In this document: positions 16,713 to 26,836 of the stretch, in pieces
Layout: each line of letters starts with the position of its first letter
How positions within the stretch are numbered: position 1 is the first letter of the stretch
From: Acidimicrobiia bacterium
GTDB lineage: Bacteria; Actinomycetota; Acidimicrobiia; Spongiisociales; JAENVV01
Assembly (NCBI GenBank): GCA_024637275.1
Contig: JAGXFS010000112.1
Location: 1 to 35,035 of the forward strand
DNA length: 35,035 nt
Direction of reading: 5' to 3'
Translations under genes and position numbers: made by a program
The notes under the pieces: model-generated
Database searches by the model: none
What the model was told of the DNA's origin: nothing
What the model saw: only the letters and a program-made list of their open reading frames with translations

Positions 16713-17590
16713 GGATCGTCAAAACCTTCGCCGAGTGTCGCTCGCTCGCAAGTGACTCGACGGGGCTCGTGCCCACGCTCGGTTTTGTTCATGAGGGCCA
16801 TCTTGATCTGATGAGTCGCTGCCGTCGCGAAAACGATCTCGTGATCTCGAGCCTGTTCGTGAACCCGCTTCAGTTCGGCGATCCGGCCGACTTTGACGCG
16901 TATCCGCGCAAATTCGATCGGGATGCCGGCCTGATGGAAGCAGCAGATGTCGATGTGCTGTTCGCCCCCAGCCTTGAGGAGATGTATCCCGTTGAACCGG
17001 TGACTGCGGTAGTGGTCAAAGGCATAACCGAATCCATGGAAGGAGCGCACCGGCCCGGACATTTCGAAGGCGTAGCCACCGTAGTGACGAAGTTGCTGGC
17101 AGGTATCCAACCGGATCGTGCCTATTTCGGAAAGAAGGACGCTCAACAGTTGACGATGGTGACCCGAATGGTGCCAGACCTGTCGTTGCCGGTCGAGATC
17201 GTGGCCTGCCCAACGGTTCGGGAGGCAGACGGCTTAGCGCTGTCGAGCCGCAATGTCCGGCTCTCAGATCAAGCCCGGCGGTTGGCGGTAGGTCTCTCCG
17301 AAGGACTATTCGCAGCAGCGGACCTTGTTGCATCCGGCGAGCGTGATGGCGCGGCGATCGAGCGAACCGTGACCGCTCAGTTGGCGGGAATGTCCGCCGA
17401 ATACGTGACATTGGCCGATCGGGCTAGCGCCGAACCCATCGTGCAACTTGATCGACCTGCCTTCCTGGCCGCCGCCGTGGAAGTGGGCGGAGTGCGTCTC
17501 ATCGACAATGTGTGGTTGGAGACGGATGGCTCGTCGGATCGTGGTCGGCGTCTCGACGAAACCAGCATTCTCTACGGCGAGGCTCATTGA
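16709..17590 (+). CDS. panC: Pantothenate synthetase
   Basis: Joins pantoate and beta-alanine with ATP. The 293-residue protein has the nucleotidyltransferase motif PTLGFVHEGHL (22-32; Leu in place of the usual Met), FVNPLQFG, the HFEGVATVVTKL loop, YFGKKDAQQL and EADGLALSSRN. The start is GTG overlapping the upstream stop. The C-terminus (after about residue 275) is family-variable. The stop codon shares a base with the next start (TGATG). The gene for aspartate decarboxylase (panD), which often sits here, is missing from the window. Confidence 0.95.
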   Translation: MRIVKTFAECRSLASDSTGLVPTLGFVHEGHLDLMSRCRRENDLVISSLFVNPLQFGDPADFDAYPRKFDRDAGLMEAADVDVLFAPSLEEMYPVEPVTAVVVKGITESMEGAHRPGHFEGVATVVTKLLAGIQPDRAYFGKKDAQQLTMVTRMVPDLSLPVEIVACPTVREADGLALSSRNVRLSDQARRLAVGLSEGLFAAADLVASGERDGAAIERTVTAQLAGMSAEYVTLADRASAEPIVQLDRPAFLAAAVEVGGVRLIDNVWLETDGSSDRGRRLDETSILYGEAH

Positions 17591-18342
17591 TGCTGTTGGC
17601 TCTGAACGTCGGCAACTCGCAGACCGACATTGGCCTGATGGCCGACGGACAGCTGGTGCAGCACTGGCGGGTGTCGACCGCGGTTGATCGGACGGCCGAC
17701 GAATATCTGCTGCTTCTGCGCGGATTGTTGAGTGACCGGGTGGGGACGGTTAACCGCGCCGCGCTGGCCTCGGTCGTCCCGGCCGTGTCACAAGCGCTCG
17801 GTATGGCACTGGGACACCTCGTTGACTCGGTGCTATCCGTTGGCCCCGGGGTGAAGACGGGCATGCCAATGTCGGTCGATAACCCTCGTGAGGTCGGCGC
17901 CGACCGGGTGGCGACAGCCGTAGCTGCCAAACAGTTTTATGGGCACCCGGTCATTGTCATCAGCTTCGGGACGGCCATAACCGTCGATGTGGTCGGTGGC
18001 GACGGCGCCTTCGTAGGTGGGGCCATAGCCAGCGGGATCGAGGTGGCGCTTGACGCCCTGGTCGACTCGACTGCGGCTCTCCGCAGAGTGGCGTTGACTC
18101 CACCGGTCCACGTTATCGGCCGCAACACCGTCGAAGCGATTCAATCGGGCATGGTCTACGGATACGCCGGTTTGGTCGATGGTCTCGTCGAGCGGTCCCT
18201 CGACGAGCTCGGTGCCGAAGCTGTGCTGGTTGCCACCGGGAATGGGGCAGCAACACTGGTCCCGCTCCTGGCCAGGGAGTATGTCGTCGACGACGTGCTG
18301 GCATTGCGTGGATTGGGTCTGTTGAGCGAAAGAAATCGATGA
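17590..18342 (+). CDS. coaX: Type III pantothenate kinase homologue with altered active-site residues
   Basis: A 250-residue protein of the ASKHA-fold CoaX family, whose active members phosphorylate pantothenate in coenzyme A synthesis. Family features present are VGNSQTDIGL at the N-terminus, PREVGADRVATAVAA, GTAITVDVV, GGAIASGI and VIGRNTVEAIQSGMVYGY. Two residues stand out. The first-motif Asp (D-x-G-N-T) is N6, and the Asp in front of the second phosphate motif (normally DFGT) is S125. The usual GGAIAPG and TGG glycine motifs are also changed (P to S, G to N). It could be an impaired enzyme, one with other chemistry, or a regulator such as the CoaX-like Baf proteins. The start is the ATG sharing one base with the panC stop. 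Confidence 0.85.
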   Translation: MLLALNVGNSQTDIGLMADGQLVQHWRVSTAVDRTADEYLLLLRGLLSDRVGTVNRAALASVVPAVSQALGMALGHLVDSVLSVGPGVKTGMPMSVDNPREVGADRVATAVAAKQFYGHPVIVISFGTAITVDVVGGDGAFVGGAIASGIEVALDALVDSTAALRRVALTPPVHVIGRNTVEAIQSGMVYGYAGLVDGLVERSLDELGAEAVLVATGNGAATLVPLLAREYVVDDVLALRGLGLLSERNR

Positions 18343-18364
18343 CCGCACCTCCTCCGGTAGGCGG

Positions 18365-18370
18365 TAAGGT
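18365..18370 (+). promoter_or_regulatory. Candidate -10 box for lysS
   Basis: TAAGGT ends 8 bases before the lysS ATG; no ribosome site lies between them, so a leaderless start is likely. No convincing -35 is seen. Confidence 0.4.
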
Positions 18371-18378
18371 GTCGCCCT

Positions 18379-19890
18379 ATGTCTGATGAACCGACCGAGG
18401 AACTAGATGATCGTGCCGGCCTCGCCGATCATCCGCTTACTGCGGTCCGACTAGAGAAGCTCAACGAACTCCGGTCGCGGGGACTTGACCCCTACCCCCA
18501 CACGTTCCGGCGCGATGCTTCGGCCGCCTCAATCCACGATGCCCACCCCGGACTTGAGCCGGGTGCTGAAACCGGCGAGTCGGTCACGGTGGCCGGACGA
18601 CTGCTGAACGTACGATCGTTCGGAAAACTGCGTTTCGGTGTTCTCCAAGATCACTCCGGACAAATCCAACTTTTCGTGTCCAAGGCGGTTCTCGGCGATG
18701 ACGCTTTTGAAATCTTTGATCTCATCGACAACGGGGACTGGGTCGGCGCGCACGGCGAAGTAATCACTACGAAAAAGGGTGAGCTGAGCATCCGGGTTGA
18801 CCGGTTTGAGCTGCTCGCCAAGTCATTGCGTCCGTTGCCCGACAAATGGCACGGACTCCAGGACCAGGAGCGCCGGTACCGTCAGCGGTACCTCGACCTG
18901 ACGGTCAATGAAAGGGCGAGAGCGACCGCCCTCGCTCGAATTGCCACAGTCAGATCGCTGCGGCGGTCGTTTGAGGACCGGGGTTTTCTTGAGGTTGAAA
19001 CGCCGATGCTGCAGGTCAAACCCGGGGGTGCCCTGGCCAAACCGTTTGTCACGCACCACAAGGCGCTCGACCTTGACATGTATTTGCGCATTGCGCCTGA
19101 GCTGTATCTGAAACGTCTCATCGTGGGCGGGATGGACAAGGTCTTCGAGATCAATCGGAACTTTCGCAATGAGGGCATCGACACGACCCACAATCCCGAG
19201 TTCACGATGCTCGAGTCCTACGAGGCGTTTGCCGACTACGAGGACGTCATGGCAATGACTGAGCAAGTCATTGCTGCCGCCGCCAACGAAGTAACGGGGA
19301 GTTCCGTCGTTACCTATCAGGGGCGCCAGGTCGACTTCACCCCGCCGTTCCGCCGGTTGTCGATGCTCGATGCAGTCAACGAACAGCTCGATCTCGAACT
19401 GGGTTACGACACGCCGCTGGACGAGTTGCGACGCATTGCCGGCGACCTCCAGATCAAGGTTGAGGCCGCCTGGGGTCAGGGCAAGCTGATCGCCATGTTG
19501 TTTGAAGCCACCGTTGAGGATCGTTTGTGGGAACCCACCTTTGTGATCGACCACCCGGTTGAGGTCTCGCCGCTGTCCAAACGCCACCGGACCAACCCGG
19601 ATGTGACGGAGCGGTTCGAGCTGATCGTGGCCGGGCGGGAACTGGCGAATGCGTTCACCGAGTTGAACGACCCGGCCGAGCAGCGGCGACGGTTCGAACT
19701 ACAAGCGGCGGCCAAAGCTGCCGGAGACGAAGAGGCTCATCCGATCGACGAAGACTACGTTCGGGCCCTCGAGTACGGTCTACCGCCGACAGGTGGTCTG
19801 GGAATTGGCGTGGATCGTCTGGTTATGGTCTTGACCGATCACGCCAGCATCAGAGAAGTCGTCCTGTTTCCTCACCTCAGGCCAGAGTAA
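18379..19890 (+). CDS. lysS: Lysyl-tRNA synthetase, class II
   Basis: Charges tRNA-Lys. The 503-residue protein has an OB-fold anticodon-binding domain (about 70-170, VAGRLLNVRSFGKLRFGVLQD) and a class II core. Motif 1 lies around RGFLEVETPMLQ, motif 2 is RNFRNEGIDTTHNPEFTMLE, and motif 3 is GGLGIGVDRL near 472-481. Length and motifs are normal. The gene faces the polyprenyl synthase gene tail to tail with only 14 bases between the stop codons. Confidence 0.97.
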   Translation: MSDEPTEELDDRAGLADHPLTAVRLEKLNELRSRGLDPYPHTFRRDASAASIHDAHPGLEPGAETGESVTVAGRLLNVRSFGKLRFGVLQDHSGQIQLFVSKAVLGDDAFEIFDLIDNGDWVGAHGEVITTKKGELSIRVDRFELLAKSLRPLPDKWHGLQDQERRYRQRYLDLTVNERARATALARIATVRSLRRSFEDRGFLEVETPMLQVKPGGALAKPFVTHHKALDLDMYLRIAPELYLKRLIVGGMDKVFEINRNFRNEGIDTTHNPEFTMLESYEAFADYEDVMAMTEQVIAAAANEVTGSSVVTYQGRQVDFTPPFRRLSMLDAVNEQLDLELGYDTPLDELRRIAGDLQIKVEAAWGQGKLIAMLFEATVEDRLWEPTFVIDHPVEVSPLSKRHRTNPDVTERFELIVAGRELANAFTELNDPAEQRRRFELQAAAKAAGDEEAHPIDEDYVRALEYGLPPTGGLGIGVDRLVMVLTDHASIREVVLFPHLRPE

Positions 19891-19891
19891 A

Positions 19892-19918
19892 CCCGACCAG
19901 GTGGTCACTCCGATCGGG
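19892..19918. terminator. Weak inverted repeat between convergent lysS and polyprenyl synthase genes
   Basis: CCCGA (19892-19896) and TCGGG (19914-19918) enclose a smaller CCAGGTGG palindrome. The repeat overlaps the end of the polyprenyl synthase gene and has no T-tract, so it is only a possible shared terminator. Confidence 0.25.
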
Positions 19919-20900
19919 CTGCGGTGACCTGATCGAGAAGAAACTGAGCGAGGCTCGACAAGACGGCCCGGCTTGGAATGTCCGGGAGCGTTGCCACCGC
20001 GGCATCCGCGGTCGCAATACGCCGTTCCGCCTCCGCCAGGGACTGGTCCACATACCCGCCGGCCCGCACGATCGAAATCACCTGATTGACCGCTTCGTCG
20101 TCATACGGTGGCTTTCCGAGGAGTTGGCGGATGCGGTCACCGTCGGTGTCGTTGGCAGCCATGAGTACCGGCAGCGTCATCTTGCCCTCCCGAATGTCCG
20201 ACCCCGAGGGCTTCCCGAGAAAAGACTCGGTGGCAACGAGATCGAGAGCGTCGTCGGCGATTTGAAAAACCAGCCCGAGTTCCCAAGCCCAGTCGGACAG
20301 CGCATCGACGGTTGCCTGGTCGGCGTCGGCGGCCATGGCCCCCAGACGTGCTGAGGTTCGAATCAGAGCGGCGGTCTTGCCCCCAATGACCCGAAAATAC
20401 GCAGCTGGATCGTGATCAAGGTCGAAATCAAGCTGCAGTTCAAGGGTCTGACCTTCGACCAATTCGGCATACGTGCTAGCCAGCAGTCGAACGGACTCCT
20501 GGCCGAGATGGGTCGCGGCTACTTCAGAGGCGCGGGCCATCAAAAAGTCCCCGGCGAGGATGGCCACCGTATTGTCCCAGTTGGCGTTCGCCGAATCCGC
20601 TCCACGACGGGTCTCGGCCTCGTCGATCACGTCATCGTGATAGAGGCTGCCGAGGTGGATCAGCTCGACGGCGACGCCTGCCTCGATCGGGCGGTGGTCT
20701 TTGGCCGGCCCGAAGTCAGCAGCGATCAGGGCCAGGAGCGGCCGGAAACGTTTACCTCCGGCTGCCAGCAGGTGCTGGGCGACTTTGGTGAGGAAGGGGT
20801 CGCGCGATTCGGACGCCTCCATAAGGCGAGATTCCGTGCGTTCGATCTGCTCCCATACGTGTGGGAGGGGGACCATCTCCTGGATGCTTGGTACGTCCAT
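19905..20900 (-). CDS. Long-chain polyprenyl diphosphate synthase
   Basis: Adds isopentenyl diphosphate units to an allylic primer, probably to make the side chain of menaquinone. The 331-residue protein carries GGKRFRP (48-54), the first Asp-rich motif DDVID (89-93) followed by ETRRG, and the second motif DDALD (216-220). The residues just before the first motif (G-S-L-Y-H) do not show the bulky plug of short-chain FPP synthases, which fits a long product, but the length cannot be predicted. GAGGAGG sits 9 bases before the ATG (20910-20916). It is divergent from clpC, and a perfect palindrome lies in its promoter region. Confidence 0.9.
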   Translation of the reverse strand: MDVPSIQEMVPLPHVWEQIERTESRLMEASESRDPFLTKVAQHLLAAGGKRFRPLLALIAADFGPAKDHRPIEAGVAVELIHLGSLYHDDVIDEAETRRGADSANANWDNTVAILAGDFLMARASEVAATHLGQESVRLLASTYAELVEGQTLELQLDFDLDHDPAAYFRVIGGKTAALIRTSARLGAMAADADQATVDALSDWAWELGLVFQIADDALDLVATESFLGKPSGSDIREGKMTLPVLMAANDTDGDRIRQLLGKPPYDDEAVNQVISIVRAGGYVDQSLAEAERRIATADAAVATLPDIPSRAVLSSLAQFLLDQVTAARSE

Positions 20901-20929
20901 CGCCTCGGGCCTCCTCGTCTTCCCGTTCC

Positions 20930-20958
20930 ATGCTACCGGCGGATCCGCCGGTCAGAAA
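20930..20958 (-). promoter_or_regulatory. Candidate promoter of the polyprenyl synthase gene
   Basis: On the minus strand TTTCTG (20953-20958) and TAGCAT (20930-20935) are spaced by 17 bases, giving a leader of about 25 bases that contains the GAGGAGG ribosome site. The -35 match is weak. The spacer is almost exactly filled by the palindrome listed separately. Confidence 0.3.
20935..20952. repeat. Perfect 18-bp palindrome, possible operator
   Basis: ACCGGCGGATCCGCCGGT reads the same on both strands. It lies in the 195-base divergent region, about 35 bases before the polyprenyl synthase ATG and 143 bases before clpC. It could be a dimer-binding operator, or form a hairpin with a GATC loop in RNA. 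Confidence 0.6.
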
Positions 20959-21037
20959 TCGGGCCCGGATGACACCTAATCCGGCGTGCTCAGAATCGGC
21001 CGGGTTCAAGTCCGCAGGAGTATCCAGGCACGGGGGC

Positions 21038-21043
21038 TATAAT
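21038..21043 (+). promoter_or_regulatory. -10 box of clpC
   Basis: A perfect TATAAT lies 52 bases before the clpC GTG. The -35 region is not recognisable (CAGGAG at 21015-21020). I looked for a HAIR (CTTGAG) or ClgR-type operator beside it and did not find one. Confidence 0.5.
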
Positions 21044-21095
21044 CGCTACGCACGGTCTCGTTATCAGGGGTCCTTAGTTCAGAGAGGCGGTAGCC

Positions 21096-23594
<2,499 letters not shown>

Positions 23595-23615
23595 CGATCG
23601 ATTGAGGTCGGTTTT

Positions 23616-23647
23616 GAGCGGGGCGGGAGGCAACTCTCGCCCCGCTC
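23616..23647 (+). terminator. Terminator hairpin after clpC
   Basis: GAGCGGGGCG (23616-23625) and CGCCCCGCTC (23638-23647) form a perfect 10-bp stem. It extends through G-T, G-C, A-T and G-C pairs to a GCAA loop. It starts 21 bases after the stop codon. No T-tract follows, as is common in actinobacteria. Confidence 0.75.
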
Positions 23648-23713
23648 GACGTTGGCGGCCGATCGGGTGATGGCATCGGTTCCATTGACCTGGGTATTTT
23701 TTCCATTCTCGAT

Positions 23714-23741
23714 TTGTTTGGAATTACTAATTCGTTAGCCT
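23714..23741 (+). promoter_or_regulatory. Candidate promoter with palindrome before the lysozyme-like gene
   Basis: TTGTTT (23714-23719) and TAGCCT (23736-23741) are 16 bases apart. The spacer holds the near-perfect palindrome GAATTACTAATTC (23721-23733), which would suit a dimeric repressor or activator. The surrounding 40 bases are strikingly AT-rich compared with the rest of the window. Confidence 0.4.
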
Positions 23742-23753
23742 TAGGGAGTTGCA

Positions 23754-23786
23754 GTCAGTAGATGCGTTGGAGGCTTCTCCACTGAC
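23754..23786 (+). promoter_or_regulatory. Stem-loop in the 5' leader of the lysozyme-like gene
   Basis: GTCAG (23754-23758) pairs with CTGAC (23782-23786), and inside it TGGAG (23768-23772) pairs with CTCCA (23777-23781) around a GCTT loop, leaving a 9-base bulge on the 5' side. The ribosome site GAAGGAA (23807-23813) is 20 bases downstream and free in this fold. It does not match the ydaO/c-di-AMP riboswitch consensus as I know it. Confidence 0.4.
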
Positions 23787-23821
23787 CCGCACCAAAAACC
23801 CCTCTAGAAGGAACATTCGAT

Positions 23822-24451
23822 ATGCGTGTTCGCGCGTTATCCCTTTTCGTTGTACTCGGCATGCTGGTGCCGGCCGCAGCGTTGGCTTCGAGAGCTGAGA
23901 CTGCTCGGCCCGACAGCACCGTAACCAAGTCTTCAAGCGAAACGGTCCGTCCGCCAGCGCGGATGGCCGTTGACACTGCTTCGGCAGTTGCCCACGGGCA
24001 GTTGGCTGAAGACTCGGCGCCAGATGCAGCATCGGCCGAGGCTTCTGCCCCGGCCGGTCGCTGGTTCGGCTGCCAACCCCCGTTTGGCGGCTTTTGCGTT
24101 CAAGATCGGGACACGGCCAAGACCGTTTCCGAACTGTTGCCAGATTGGTCAGGTGACGCCCAGGATTGGCTGCCGCTCGTTCAAGCGTTCTTTGCGCCCG
24201 AAGACGTCGCCCGGGCGATGGAAGTGATCGGTTGTGAGTCAGGCGGCGACCCGAACGCCAAGAACCGCTATTCGTCTGCGTCGGGACTGTTTCAGCATCT
24301 CGGTAGGTTTTGGGGAGAGCGCTCGGATCTCGCCGGTTACACGGGGTCCGACATCTTCGACCCACTCGCCAATGTTGCCGTCGCCTCGTGGCTCGTCTAT
24401 GACGGCGGAGGCTGGGGCCATTGGGCCGCCAGTGGCCGCTGCTGGGGCTAA
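23822..24451 (+). CDS. Secreted lysozyme-like/lytic transglycosylase domain protein
   Basis: Probably a cell-wall hydrolase. The 209-residue protein has a signal peptide (MRVRALSLFVVLGMLVPAAA, likely cut after about A22) and a low-complexity Ala/Ser/Thr-rich stretch to about residue 78. A short cysteine-containing part follows (C84, C92). The lysozyme-like domain runs 115-209, with the likely catalytic glutamate E139 in GCESGGDPNAKN and the family pattern SSASGLFQHL. C138 and C207 may form a disulfide. The size and layout recall small Rpf-like or SLT-domain proteins of actinobacteria, but it lacks a LysM or other wall-binding domain. The start is supported by GAAGGAA 8 bases upstream. Confidence 0.82.
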   Translation: MRVRALSLFVVLGMLVPAAALASRAETARPDSTVTKSSSETVRPPARMAVDTASAVAHGQLAEDSAPDAASAEASAPAGRWFGCQPPFGGFCVQDRDTAKTVSELLPDWSGDAQDWLPLVQAFFAPEDVARAMEVIGCESGGDPNAKNRYSSASGLFQHLGRFWGERSDLAGYTGSDIFDPLANVAVASWLVYDGGGWGHWAASGRCWG

Positions 24452-24474
24452 CTCGCACATACGCCAGATTTGAC

Positions 24475-24507
24475 GAAACGGACCGCTCGGCGGTCCGTTT
24501 CTCTTTA
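24475..24507. terminator. Bidirectional terminator between convergent genes
   Basis: GAAACGGACCG (24475-24485) and CGGTCCGTTTC (24491-24501) form a perfect 11-bp stem with a CTCGG loop, followed by TCTTTA on the plus strand. The stop codon of the zinc-ribbon gene lies inside the 3' T-rich part. The A-rich left arm also serves the opposite strand. Confidence 0.85.
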
Positions 24508-25419
24508 GTTAGCGGCTCTGCGTCCGTAGAACTCGAGCTCGGCGATAACCAGTTCGCTGAATCGGGCGAGTTCCTCGCCGGTTTCCTCGTCGATTACGGC
24601 CTCAGCCTGATGGGTGGTCTGGACTTCAATCGTGATCTCGGTCGTCCCGATCGTTGAGAACGTGATCGTGTGAGGACCAGGCGTATCAGGTAGCAAGCTG
24701 ACGGTACCCCGGGGGTTGTCGTCCGAGATGACCTTGACCGACGCGACCCGGAAGTTGCGGGTGAACCGAACGGGATCGTCTTGAACGTTGGTGATGACGA
24801 TGGACTGGACCTGGTAGGTCGCTGGGAAACGCACCGTGATCGACGCTCCAACGCCGGACAACGACTCGTCATTCCAGACGGTCGTGACGTCGCCGTCGAA
24901 CATGTCCTCGCATGGCCAGTTGGGCAGCTCCGAGGAACACTCCGACGACGCAATCGGGATGAGCTCGATGGCCGCCAGCGGAATGCTGGTAGAGCTAGAA
25001 GACGGGGTGGTGGTGCTCGTGGTGGTCGTCGTATCGTCGCCCCGGATCCAGTTGAACAACAGGGCGGCGAGGACAACGGCAATGAGCAGTCCGCCGATCG
25101 CGAGAGCCGCCCGCACGCCCGGCGTCGTGGAGAGGATTGGTTGGGGAGCGACCGGCAGGGCGCCTTGCATGAGTCGGGCACCGCACTCTTCGCAGTGGCG
25201 ATTGGTCGTGGGGTTGGCGGCACCGCAGGACGGGCAGGCGACGGTGTTGTAAGGAACCTGAGTCACGGCTGCCGGGCTATTGAGGTCAAATTCCTCAAAA
25301 CCCTCCGTTTGGAGCCATTCACCGCAAGCAGGACAGAACTCCTCGCCCTCGGACTGGGCTCCGCAGTTTGAACATTCAACGACGGACACGCCGGATATAC
25401 CTTTCGTTGGCCGCCGCAT
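24505..25419 (-). CDS. Double zinc-ribbon membrane protein with a discoidin-like extracellular domain
   Basis: A 304-residue protein of unknown function. Two zinc ribbons come first (C16, C19, C29, C32 and C62, C65, C76, C79), then one transmembrane helix (102-124), a Thr/Ser linker (129-146), and a domain of about 155 residues. That domain has a pattern typical of F5/8-type-C (discoidin) folds: MFDGDVTTVWNDE, then SITVRFPATYQVQSIVI and a closing ELVIAELEFYG. The ribbons should be inside the cell and the discoidin-like domain outside. ATG 25419 is the longest start. A GTG at 25389 (giving V-S-V-V-E-C) is also possible, with AAAGG 10 bases upstream. It diverges from radA. Confidence 0.72.
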   Translation of the reverse strand: MRRPTKGISGVSVVECSNCGAQSEGEEFCPACGEWLQTEGFEEFDLNSPAAVTQVPYNTVACPSCGAANPTTNRHCEECGARLMQGALPVAPQPILSTTPGVRAALAIGGLLIAVVLAALLFNWIRGDDTTTTTSTTTPSSSSTSIPLAAIELIPIASSECSSELPNWPCEDMFDGDVTTVWNDESLSGVGASITVRFPATYQVQSIVITNVQDDPVRFTRNFRVASVKVISDDNPRGTVSLLPDTPGPHTITFSTIGTTEITIEVQTTHQAEAVIDEETGEELARFSELVIAELEFYGRRAAN

Positions 25420-25503
25420 TCTGCCACGTTACGCGTCCCGGCGTATGGATCGTGGTGGAAACGGCTCTTGGCCGCGACGAGTTTTTCTGTCTGACGTGCA
25501 CGA

Positions 25504-25509
25504 TAGGAT
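25504..25509 (+). promoter_or_regulatory. Candidate -10 box for radA
   Basis: TAGGAT ends 6 bases before the radA ATG, with no ribosome site between; a leaderless start is likely. No clear -35 is present in the T-rich stretch 25481-25490. Confidence 0.4.
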
Positions 25510-25515
25510 CATTCT

Positions 25516-26811
25516 ATGTCCTACCGGTGCACATCATGTGGTTACCAGTCGAGCAAGTGGATGGGCTTCTGTCCCCAATGCAAGGTGGCTGATGCGCTCG
25601 AAGAGGTCGCTGGACCTTCGAACCGCCGGCCGACTGCGGCGCCTCTGCCGTTGTCGAAAGTAGGGGAGTCCCCTCCGGAACGCCTTCGGATTGGCATTTC
25701 CGAGTTCGATCGGGTGTTGGGCGGCGGATTGGTGGCCGGCGGCGTCATCCTGGTAGGCGGCGAACCCGGGGTCGGGAAATCAACGCTGTTGTCTCAGGCT
25801 GCCGGCAACCTGGCACTGCAGGGCGCCAAGGTGTTGATCGCCACCGCCGAGGAGTCAGCCGACCAGGTGGGGATGCGGGCTGAACGGCTCGGTATCAAGT
25901 CTGATGACATTTTGCTGCTGGCTGAAGGCGACGTTGATGCGATCATTGCCGCCGCCGAGCAGGTTCGGCCGGACTTGCTCATTGTCGACTCCATCCAAGC
26001 GCTGGCGGCTGCCGAAGTCTCGGCCGCCTCGGGCTCGGTCGGCCAGGTGCGCGAATGCTCAGCCCGCCTTATCCGATTCGCCAAGGAGACGGGCACCGCC
26101 ACGATCGTAGTCGGGCACATCACCAAAGATGGATCGATTGCGGGTCCCAAACTGCTTGAGCATATGGTGGACGTCGTCTTGTACCTGGAGGGTGAGACCG
26201 ACCGCGGCTATCGCACGTTGCACAGTCTCAAGAATCGTTTCGGGGCGACCCATCTTGTTGGTCTGTTCGAGATGGACGAAGAGGGCATGACTGAGGTGGC
26301 AGATCCGTCGGCGGCGTTCGTGGCTGACTGGCAGGGATCGGTGGCCGGTACGGTTGTGTTTCCTTCTATAAGCGGCAAACGGGCGCTGCTCGTCGAAGTG
26401 CAAGCGCTGGTAGGCAAGCCCGTTGTAACACCTCAGCAATTGAGACGATCAGTGCGTGGTGTTGAATCCGCCAGGGTCCACCAATTGCTGGCGGTTCTTG
26501 AGCGCCACGCCATGCTCCGATTCTCCGACCGCGAGGTGTATGTATCGGTGGTCGGTGGTATGCGCCTTACCGAACCGGCCGCTGACCTGGCGATCGCTTT
26601 GGCCCTGGCATCTTCATTGACCAACCGTCCGCTTGGGCGGATGGCGGCTTGGGGTGAGGTTGGCCTCACCGGCGAGCTACGAAGCGTCTCCCACGACGGC
26701 CGTCGCTCGGAGGAGGCGGCCCGGTTGGGAATCAAAACGAGCATCCACGCTGATCTGGTTTCGCGTCGGATCGAGTCTGCTCTGGCCGCGGCCGGGCTGT
26801 TCGACGACTAG
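25516..26811 (+). CDS. radA: DNA repair protein RadA
   Basis: RecA-like ATPase that promotes branch migration in recombination. The 431-residue protein has a four-cysteine zinc finger (C5, C8, C19, C22), Walker A GEPGVGKST (82-90), the RadA-specific KNRFG motif (239-243), and a Lon-like C-terminal domain (about 300-431). Family and length are unambiguous. radA-disA-carD order is typical of actinobacteria. Confidence 0.96.
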   Translation: MSYRCTSCGYQSSKWMGFCPQCKVADALEEVAGPSNRRPTAAPLPLSKVGESPPERLRIGISEFDRVLGGGLVAGGVILVGGEPGVGKSTLLSQAAGNLALQGAKVLIATAEESADQVGMRAERLGIKSDDILLLAEGDVDAIIAAAEQVRPDLLIVDSIQALAAAEVSAASGSVGQVRECSARLIRFAKETGTATIVVGHITKDGSIAGPKLLEHMVDVVLYLEGETDRGYRTLHSLKNRFGATHLVGLFEMDEEGMTEVADPSAAFVADWQGSVAGTVVFPSISGKRALLVEVQALVGKPVVTPQQLRRSVRGVESARVHQLLAVLERHAMLRFSDREVYVSVVGGMRLTEPAADLAIALALASSLTNRPLGRMAAWGEVGLTGELRSVSHDGRRSEEAARLGIKTSIHADLVSRRIESALAAAGLFDD

Positions 26812-26836
26812 ATCTGTGCCATGAATGGGGCGCTGG

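Noticed and set aside
21000-21095. HAIR or ClgR operator for clpC
   Set aside because: No CTTGAG/CTCAAG inverted repeat or ClgR-type GTTCGC/GCGAAC repeat is present; TTCAAG at 21005 is a single half-site at most.
23650-23820. Possible ydaO-type c-di-AMP riboswitch before the lysozyme-like gene
   Set aside because: Attractive because disA is close and such riboswitches control wall hydrolases in actinobacteria, but the conserved GGGGAACC-type core and overall length are not found.
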